Origin: CAZBSE01 sp964561115
Lineage (GTDB): Bacteria; Actinomycetota; Humimicrobiia; Humimicrobiales; Humimicrobiaceae
DNA length: 9,283 bases
Assembly (NCBI GenBank): GCA_964561115.1
Contig: CAZLOE010000037.1
Span: 1 to 9,283 of the forward strand
Direction: 5' to 3'
The translations under genes were made by a program, and so were the position numbers. Below are positions 1 to 4,830 of this stretch, one piece after another; position 1 is the stretch's first letter; each line of letters opens with the position of its first letter. The notes below the pieces were generated by a model. That model was not told the DNA's origin. It saw only the letters and a program-made list of their open reading frames with translations, and did not search any database.

Positions 1-233
1 GTCTTGCCCTTTGCCATTTCACTTACCATACTGGATACCGCAATTGCTGCACCGCAGCCGAAAGTCTTAAATTTTACATCGACAATTTTATTATCCTTGA
101 CTTTGATATAAAAAGTCATAATATCTCCACAGACAGGATTTCCTACTTCGCCTTTGCCGTCTGCGTCTTTTATTTCTCCCACATTCCTTGGAGACATAAA
201 GTGGTCCATGACTTTTTTACCGTACATAATCAT
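1..233 (-). CDS. nifU: NifU/IscU-type Fe-S cluster assembly scaffold protein (3' end outside window)
   Basis: Cytoplasmic scaffold on which [2Fe-2S] or [4Fe-4S] clusters are built from sulfur delivered by a cysteine desulfurase and then passed to apo-proteins. I translated the minus strand by hand. It begins MIMYGKKVMDHFMSPRNVGE and continues through GNPVCGDIM (residues 31-39) and FKTFGCGAAIA (residues 55-65), all diagnostic of the IscU/NifU N-terminal fold. Cluster ligands Cys35 and Cys60 and the conserved Asp37 are present; the third Cys lies past the window edge, so only about 77 codons are seen. The ATG at 233 follows an AGAGG Shine-Dalgarno at 5-base spacing; the in-frame ATG at 227 gives the more usual MYGKKVMDHF beginning but sits 11 bases from that site. 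It lies 94 bases downstream of the NifS homologue on the same strand and is probably co-transcribed. It resembles the short clostridial-type NifU. Family assignment is very secure; the exact start is less so. Confidence 0.95.
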   Translation of the reverse strand, partial: MIMYGKKVMDHFMSPRNVGEIKDADGKGEVGNPVCGDIMTFYIKVKDNKIVDVKFKTFGCGAAIAVSSMVSEMAKGK

Positions 234-327
234 TGTTACCTCTTTTTTTAGATATATAAATTACCTGGTATCAAAGCTCCGGGCTTTAATCAATATATTA
301 TTTTTAATCTTTACTTTCAAGTACTTT

Positions 328-1494
328 CTATTCTTTGTATAAGGGCGACATTTTTCTGAGCCTGTCTATAATTGGCGGAAGAACTTCAAGGGTTCTGTCC
401 ACTTCTTTTTGAGTATTATACTTTCCCAGCGAGAACAGTATTGAGCCCTGAGCCATAGTAGGGGCAAGGCCCATAGCCAGAAGGACATGTGAACTTTTTA
501 GTGCATGTGAAGCGCACGAAGACCCGCTGGCAGCGGCTATTCCTTCAATGTTTAACATAAGGAGTATTGATTCTCCCTCTATGAATTCAAAACTTATATG
601 CACATTCCCGGGGGGTCTTTCAGTAGGATGACCGTTTAGTTTAATATTCTTGATCTCACTTTTTATCCCTTTTATCAGACTTTGCTGCATTTTTGATATA
701 TATTTGATATTTCTATCCATTTCTTTTCCGGCTATCTCACATGCTTTGCCGAAACCGGCGATAGCAGGTACGTTTTCAGTTCCTGCTCTTCTTCCTTTTT
801 CCTGAATACCTCCCAAAAGCAGGGGTTTTATTTTTATTCCTTTTTTAATATATAAAGCAGCAGCCCCCTTTGGACCGTACATCTGCTGGGCGGAAAAGCT
901 GTATGAGTCTACACCGAGTTTAGCGACATCTACCGGTATTATGCCTGCTGCGGCTATACCGTCGCTGTGAAACAGGATATTTTTTCCCCTGGCGATATCT
1001 GAGATCTCCTTTATTTTTTGGATGGTCCCTACCTCGTTATTTGCATGCATAATGGATATAAGTACAGTATCTTTGGTGATTTCCTTTTTTACATCTTCCG
1101 GATTTACAAGACCGTATTCATCGACCGGGAGGAGGCTTACTTTCCAGCATTCTTTTTTAAGTTCTTTTAAAGGATTGAGTATAGACACATGCTCAATGGC
1201 GGAAGATATTATATGATTTCCCCTGTCTTTATTAGCTCTGGCCAGACCCCATAGTGCAAAGTTATTTGATTCCGTGCCGCAGGATGTAAAATATATTTCT
1301 TCTTTATTTGCACTGATAAGATCTGAGGCCTGCTTTCTTGCTTTTTCTATTGCTTTTTTTGGCTTGTCACTATAGTCATGTAAGCTTGAGGGATTACCGT
1401 AATGCTGTTTTAAATAAGGCTCCATTTCTTTAAGGACCTCAGGATCGATTCTTGTTGTGGAAGCATTGTCAAAGAAAATCTTTTCTTTAGCCAT
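328..1494 (-). CDS. nifS: NifS/IscS-family cysteine desulfurase homologue lacking the PLP-binding lysine
   Basis: Full-length (388 residues) fold-type I aminotransferase-family protein, normally the enzyme that takes sulfur from L-cysteine and hands it as a persulfide to NifU. Family motifs visible: FFDNASTT (7-14), SCGTESNN (71-78), EH (101-102), HANNEVGT (150-157), HSDG (176-179), YGPKG (206-210), GRRAGTEN (234-241) and the mobile loop SGSSCAS (323-329) with sulfur-carrying Cys327. Key residues differ from the norm. The usual SAHK motif reads SAQQ (201-204), so Gln204 (codon CAG, 885-883) replaces the Lys that forms the PLP Schiff base and Gln203 replaces the adjacent His. The usual D-A-T-Q is D-G-I-A, losing the Gln that contacts PLP. 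The usual SIRFSLG is SILFSLG, so Leu353 replaces the substrate-carboxylate Arg. The Cys loop has normal group I length. The ATG at 1494 follows an AAGG site. The Archaeoglobus fulgidus IscS, which has Asp at the Lys position, is a known parallel. Family certain; activity doubtful. Confidence 0.95.
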   Translation of the reverse strand: MAKEKIFFDNASTTRIDPEVLKEMEPYLKQHYGNPSSLHDYSDKPKKAIEKARKQASDLISANKEEIYFTSCGTESNNFALWGLARANKDRGNHIISSAIEHVSILNPLKELKKECWKVSLLPVDEYGLVNPEDVKKEITKDTVLISIMHANNEVGTIQKIKEISDIARGKNILFHSDGIAAAGIIPVDVAKLGVDSYSFSAQQMYGPKGAAALYIKKGIKIKPLLLGGIQEKGRRAGTENVPAIAGFGKACEIAGKEMDRNIKYISKMQQSLIKGIKSEIKNIKLNGHPTERPPGNVHISFEFIEGESILLMLNIEGIAAASGSSCASHALKSSHVLLAMGLAPTMAQGSILFSLGKYNTQKEVDRTLEVLPPIIDRLRKMSPLYKE

Positions 1495-1520
1495 GGCAGT
1501 TACCTTGGTATTTAATTACT

Positions 1521-1549
1521 ATTATTATTATAGTATTAGTAATAATAAT
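1521..1549. repeat. AT-only inverted repeat upstream of the nifS homologue
   Basis: Perfect 10-base arms ATTATTATTA (1521-1530) and TAATAATAAT (1540-1549) flank a 9-base centre. It ends 26 bases before the nifS start on the minus strand. A TATAAT hexamer on the minus strand (1532-1527) overlaps it and could be a -10 box, but no matching -35 is visible. It may be an operator or weak leader hairpin; low-complexity sequence makes a chance origin possible. Confidence 0.35.
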
Positions 1550-1629
1550 GATCTGATTATTTCACAAATAATTTCAAAAATCAACCTAACTTCTTATTCT
1601 GTCTTCATAAATGAAATAGGGGATATAAG

Positions 1630-1658
1630 TTGACAAAACTGTCACAATTTTTTATTAT
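1630..1658 (+). promoter_or_regulatory. Promoter of the ribbon-helix-helix gene with an overlapping palindrome
   Basis: A perfect -35 TTGACA (1630-1635), a 17-base spacer and -10 TATTAT (1653-1658; 5 of 6 to consensus) form a strong sigma-70-type promoter. The -35 overlaps an inverted repeat TGACA-AAAC-TGTCA (1631-1644), a good size for a dimeric ribbon-helix-helix repressor. The expected transcription start near 1665 is about 3 bases before the ATG at 1668. Autoregulation by the downstream protein is an inference from position. Confidence 0.65.
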
Positions 1659-1667
1659 TTATATATT

Positions 1668-1913
1668 ATGAACACTAAGATGTATAGTTTCAGGTTGGAT
1701 GAAGAGCTTATGGACAGGGCGAAAGAAGCGGCAGGCAAAATGGGCATGTCGCTATCTTTTTTTATAAGGTGCCTAATAAAAGAAAAATTGGGGAAAGGAA
1801 GTAAAGTATTTTTAACCTTCCGTGATAACAGAGTCAAAGTCATGAGAGAAATCTCCACTGAGATAAAAAAATTAAGATCTGATTTGAAAACCTTATTCAA
1901 AGATAAAAATTAA
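1668..1913 (+). CDS. Small ribbon-helix-helix (CopG/Arc-type) DNA-binding protein
   Basis: An 81-residue protein that probably acts as a dimeric transcriptional regulator. Residues 4-10 (KMYSFRL) match the DNA-contacting beta strand, 11-26 the first helix (DEELMDRAKEAAGKMG), and 28-43 the second helix (SLSFFIRCLIKEKLGK), the usual ribbon-helix-helix layout. The tail (46-81) is highly basic and alpha-helical in character, with a possible coiled coil around MREISTEIKKLRSDLKTL; it may add DNA or partner contacts. There is no Shine-Dalgarno before the ATG at 1668, and a good promoter places the RNA start almost on it; the in-frame ATG at 1680 (Met5) is the alternative and would fit the family's usual short N-terminus. 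It is divergent from the nifS homologue and on the same strand as the acetate-kinase homologue, so either could be a target, as could its own promoter. No toxin gene follows at once, so an antitoxin role is not supported. The DNA target is unknown. Confidence 0.82.
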   Translation: MNTKMYSFRLDEELMDRAKEAAGKMGMSLSFFIRCLIKEKLGKGSKVFLTFRDNRVKVMREISTEIKKLRSDLKTLFKDKN

Positions 1914-2016
1914 CTACTTTTAAAGAACACCCTTAAAAAAACTATCTACATACTGTCTGCTTGATTTTCTATTTTTTTGTTAAAAGTTGGTGAAATTATA
2001 AAAATTGCTTTAAATC

Positions 2017-2025
2017 TGATAAAAT
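2017..2025 (+). promoter_or_regulatory. Possible extended -10 promoter of the acetate-kinase homologue
   Basis: TGATAAAAT matches the extended -10 pattern TGnTATAAT at 8 of 9 positions counting the free base. No good -35 is found 17 bases upstream, which extended -10 promoters tolerate. The predicted RNA start near 2032 would give a leader of about 62 bases containing the hairpin at 2056-2079. Surrounding AT-richness makes this tentative. Confidence 0.3.
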
Positions 2026-2047
2026 AATTTTTATATATATAAAAATT
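2026..2047. repeat. 22-base perfect AT palindrome before the acetate-kinase homologue
   Basis: Positions 2026-2047 read identically on both strands: AATTTTTA, a central run of alternating T and A, then TAAAAATT. It covers the predicted RNA start of the downstream gene. It could be an operator for a dimeric regulator or a cruciform-prone, easily melted segment. Its composition is only A and T, so significance is uncertain. Confidence 0.45.
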
Positions 2048-2055
2048 TTACTATG

Positions 2056-2079
2056 GGAATTAAGGTTTATCTTAATTCC
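2056..2079 (+). promoter_or_regulatory. Leader hairpin or operator next to the Shine-Dalgarno of the acetate-kinase homologue
   Basis: Arms GGAATTAAG (2056-2064) and CTTAATTCC (2071-2079) pair perfectly over 9 bases around a 6-base loop, with G-U pairs possible at both ends. The hairpin ends just before the Shine-Dalgarno AAGGGG (2083-2088), which is 5 bases before the ATG at 2094. It has no following U-run, so it is not a standard terminator. Candidate roles are mRNA stabilisation, translational control or a protein-binding palindrome. Confidence 0.5.
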
Positions 2080-2093
2080 TGAAAGGGGATTGA

Positions 2094-3335
2094 ATGATTG
2101 TAGGAGTAGTGGGTACGCAGGGCAGCTGGCTCAAGAGCAAGATCATTGATATTAAAAATATAAATGAAATGGAGATCCTGGGCGAAGCTAAAGTGGATAG
2201 AATAAAGACCAGGGGAAGGTCAGATTTCATTCACAAAATCGGTACAAAAAAACCTTCCGGTGAACAGGTAAGGATTATAGGATTTGAAGCTGGAATGAAG
2301 CTTCTTTTAAAATGGTATATTAAAAACGGTATAATAGGCAGTCCTCAGGATATAGAAGTAATTGGGTTTAAATGTACTTTCGGAGAAAGAAATGGAGCAG
2401 GTATATTAACTCAAAAAATGCTTGATGAAATAAACAGATATAGATTTTTTAATTCAGCAAATAACATATCAGGTGTGGAGGCGATCGAGGGATTAAGAAG
2501 AGTTCTTGATGTACCTGTTGTCGGAGTCTTTGATTCATCTTTTCATCATTCAATACCCGAGTTTAGAAGATTATTAGGTTTTCCCTGGAACTGGTATAAA
2601 AAACTGGGAATAAAAAAGAACGGTTTTGACGGCCTTTCACACCAATATATGACTGCAATGATCTATAAGATGGAAGAAGACAAAAAATTAAATCTGATCA
2701 CGATTTATCTGGGAGAAAATAGCTCTGTATGTGCTGTAAAAAATGGAAAATCAATTGATACCAGTGCGGGATTTTCACCTGATTCAGGGCTGCTCCAGAG
2801 AAAGGCAGCTGGTGATGTTGACGGGACTGCTTTGCTTTTTGCGATGAATGAACTCGGACTTTCGGTGGAAGATACACTGGCTGAGTTGACAGATAATGCC
2901 GGTTTTAATGCCGCATCCGGAATTCAGATAGAAGACTTTAAGGATCTACTGAGTGCAGCTAATAAAGGAAACAAGAGAGCAAAGCTTGCCGTAGATTCTT
3001 ATATTGATGGGATAAGAAAATATATCGGTGCATTTTCAACTGTGCTTGGAAACGTTGACTGTATAGTCTTTAGCGGTGAAATCGGTGAGAATAATGTACA
3101 TATCAGGAAAAGATGTCTGGAAGATATGGACTATATGGGAATAAGGCTGGATCTTGCCAGGAATAAGGAGTTAAACGGAGCACTGAGCCTTATTTCGTCT
3201 GATTACTCAGTAGTTTCAAAAACAAAGATATATATAGTTCCTGCAGCTGAAGAAATGGTTATAGCTTATTTTGCAAAGAAAGTCATTGAAAAGGGAAAAG
3301 ACCTGGCTCCTGAGGAAATGATTTTTAAGCTATAA
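2094..3335 (+). CDS. Acetate-kinase-family (ASKHA fold) protein with a degenerate active site
   Basis: A 413-residue protein, close to AckA length and alignable by eye along its whole length. Family landmarks: SWLKSKIID (11-19) against SSLKYQLID; VFDSSFHHSIP (145-155), keeping catalytic-base Asp147; KNGFDGLSHQYM (175-186) against RYGFHGTSH; YLGENSSVCAVKNGKSIDTS (205-224); SGLLQRKAAGDVD (231-243) against EGLMMGTRSGDID; IVFSGEIGEN (324-333), the adenosine-binding segment; and AEE (385-387) in place of NEE. Relative to active acetate kinase (Methanosarcina numbering), Asn7 is Gly7, Arg91 is Lys93, His123 is Asn120, His180 is Asp179, Arg241 is Ala238 and Arg285 is Lys283. Almost every residue that holds the acyl phosphate is gone, so I do not call it ackA. 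It may bind a nucleotide, act on another substrate or be regulatory. The start is supported by AAGGGG at 5-base spacing. Its stop overlaps the opposing gltX by 6 bases. No phosphotransacetylase gene is nearby. Confidence 0.85.
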   Translation: MIVGVVGTQGSWLKSKIIDIKNINEMEILGEAKVDRIKTRGRSDFIHKIGTKKPSGEQVRIIGFEAGMKLLLKWYIKNGIIGSPQDIEVIGFKCTFGERNGAGILTQKMLDEINRYRFFNSANNISGVEAIEGLRRVLDVPVVGVFDSSFHHSIPEFRRLLGFPWNWYKKLGIKKNGFDGLSHQYMTAMIYKMEEDKKLNLITIYLGENSSVCAVKNGKSIDTSAGFSPDSGLLQRKAAGDVDGTALLFAMNELGLSVEDTLAELTDNAGFNAASGIQIEDFKDLLSAANKGNKRAKLAVDSYIDGIRKYIGAFSTVLGNVDCIVFSGEIGENNVHIRKRCLEDMDYMGIRLDLARNKELNGALSLISSDYSVVSKTKIYIVPAAEEMVIAYFAKKVIEKGKDLAPEEMIFKL

Positions 3336-4820
3336 TATAATCTTCATATATTCATTTATTCTAAACAGGGTCAATTCTTTTCCCAATATTTCCATAGTTT
3401 TAAAAAGGGGAGGGCTTATATTGCTGCCCCATACGGCTATTCTTATCACCTCTGCTGTTTTTCTTAGATTCAGGTTCAGTTTTTCGGAAATCAGCCTTAA
3501 TTCTTTTTCGGTACTTTCTGAAGGGAATTTATTATCTATTTTACTCAGTGCCTCATAGGACTTTTTTAATACATCCAGGGCATCAATTTTTTTATTTTTA
3601 AAGTAAGCAGCTAGCTCTTTGGTATATTTTATTTTTATAAAAAACGGCTTTATAAGATCTATGCTTCCCTTTATTGTTTTTATCCGTTCTTTTATAAGAG
3701 GAACAATCTTTTCAATTTTATATTCCGGCTCTTCTGATGTATTTTCCAATTCAGAATCATCTTTACCGGACAGATAATCTTCTATCTGTTTTTCCAGAAG
3801 CTTTTTTAAGCGGGAATCATCCATATTTCTTATATAATATCCATTCATCCATAAAAGCTTGCTGTAATCAAATTTAGCAGGCTTTTTATTTATGGACTCA
3901 AGACTAAATTTTCTGATAAGCTCTTTCATTGAAAAAATAGTGGTCTTTTCACCATAAGACCAACCGAGAAGAGCGAGGTAATTTAGTATGGCCTCCCTTA
4001 CAAATCCTTCTTCTATATATTTCTCAATAGAGATAGAGCCGTGTCTCTTACTCAACTTTTGGCCGTCTTCTCCCAGTATCATAGGGAGATGGGTAAAGGC
4101 TGGGATACTGAAGCCAAGAGCATTATAAAGAAGTATTTGCTTTGGAGTATTGGTCAGATGGTCTTCGCCCCTTATTATATGGGTTATCTTCATCAATGCA
4201 TCATCTATTACCACAGAATAGTTGTAAGTAGGAAGGCCGTTAGACCTGATTATTATAAAATCTCCTATGGTAGCAGTATTGACTTTTATACTTCCGTATA
4301 CGGTGTCTTTGAAGATTACAGTCTCATTCCGGGGAACCAGGAATCTTACTGCATATGGTTTTCCGTTTTCAATATTAGTTTTGATGGTTTCCGTTGAGAG
4401 TTTACGGCATTTGCCGTCATATTCATAGGATTCTTCCATCCCTTTCTTTTTTTCCCTTCTTTCTTTTAATTCCTCGGGGCTGCAGAAGCAGTAGTATGCT
4501 TTTTTTTCGGAAACCAGCTTCTGTGCGTATTCATTATAGATGTCGGTTCTCTGGGACTGCCTGTATGGACCGTATCTTCCGCCTGTGTCAGAGCCTTCAT
4601 CCCAGTCAAGACCGAGCCATTTTAGCGACTTTATCATAAGGGCTACCGTTTCTTCCCTGTGCCTTTCGATATTGGTGTCTTCTATTCTTAAAATAAAACT
4701 GCCCCTGTTCTTAGCGGCACAGAGCCAGTTAAAAAAGGCAGTTCTGGCGCTCCCTATATGGAGATAGCCCGTAGGGCTGGGAGCAAATCTGACTCTTACC
4801 TTGTCATTTTTTTTATTCAT
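3330..4820 (-). CDS. gltX: Glutamyl-tRNA synthetase
   Basis: Cytoplasmic class I aminoacyl-tRNA synthetase that charges tRNA-Glu with glutamate using ATP. At 496 residues it is of normal bacterial size. Visible signatures: PSPTGYLHIGSART (14-27) with the HIGH-type motif HIGS; RIEDTN (45-50); GPYRQSQR (84-91); a likely zinc knuckle Cys111-x-Cys113 with Tyr134-x3-Cys138; IIRGEDHLTNTP (215-226); and the KMSKS-type loop KLSKRHG (255-261). The remainder is the helical anticodon-binding region. I cannot tell by eye whether it also charges tRNA-Gln, as in bacteria that use GatCAB. The ATG at 4820 is 10 bases after the stop of the penicillin-binding protein gene and has no recognisable Shine-Dalgarno, so translation is probably coupled to the upstream gene. 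The 3' end overlaps the convergent acetate-kinase homologue, leaving no room for a conventional intergenic terminator. Identity is secure. Confidence 0.97.
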   Translation of the reverse strand: MNKKNDKVRVRFAPSPTGYLHIGSARTAFFNWLCAAKNRGSFILRIEDTNIERHREETVALMIKSLKWLGLDWDEGSDTGGRYGPYRQSQRTDIYNEYAQKLVSEKKAYYCFCSPEELKERREKKKGMEESYEYDGKCRKLSTETIKTNIENGKPYAVRFLVPRNETVIFKDTVYGSIKVNTATIGDFIIIRSNGLPTYNYSVVIDDALMKITHIIRGEDHLTNTPKQILLYNALGFSIPAFTHLPMILGEDGQKLSKRHGSISIEKYIEEGFVREAILNYLALLGWSYGEKTTIFSMKELIRKFSLESINKKPAKFDYSKLLWMNGYYIRNMDDSRLKKLLEKQIEDYLSGKDDSELENTSEEPEYKIEKIVPLIKERIKTIKGSIDLIKPFFIKIKYTKELAAYFKNKKIDALDVLKKSYEALSKIDNKFPSESTEKELRLISEKLNLNLRKTAEVIRIAVWGSNISPPLFKTMEILGKELTLFRINEYMKIIL

Positions 4821-4830
4821 AATAATTTAA

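Noticed and set aside
273..287. Small inverted repeat AAAGC-TCCGG-GCTTT between nifS and nifU as a terminator
   Set aside because: Only 5-base arms and no following U-run on the minus-strand transcript; nifS and nifU are expected to be read together.
1655..1900. 81-codon open frame antisense to the ribbon-helix-helix gene
   Set aside because: It mirrors the ribbon-helix-helix gene almost exactly, has no recognisable fold, and the plus strand encodes a clear DNA-binding motif with a strong promoter.
1914..2000. Possible terminator after the ribbon-helix-helix gene
   Set aside because: T-rich and A-rich runs are present but I could not build a stem of reasonable strength, so no terminator is called.
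4041..4397. 118-codon plus-strand open frame inside gltX
   Set aside because: Lies wholly within a confidently identified synthetase; no family features and no ribosome binding site of note.
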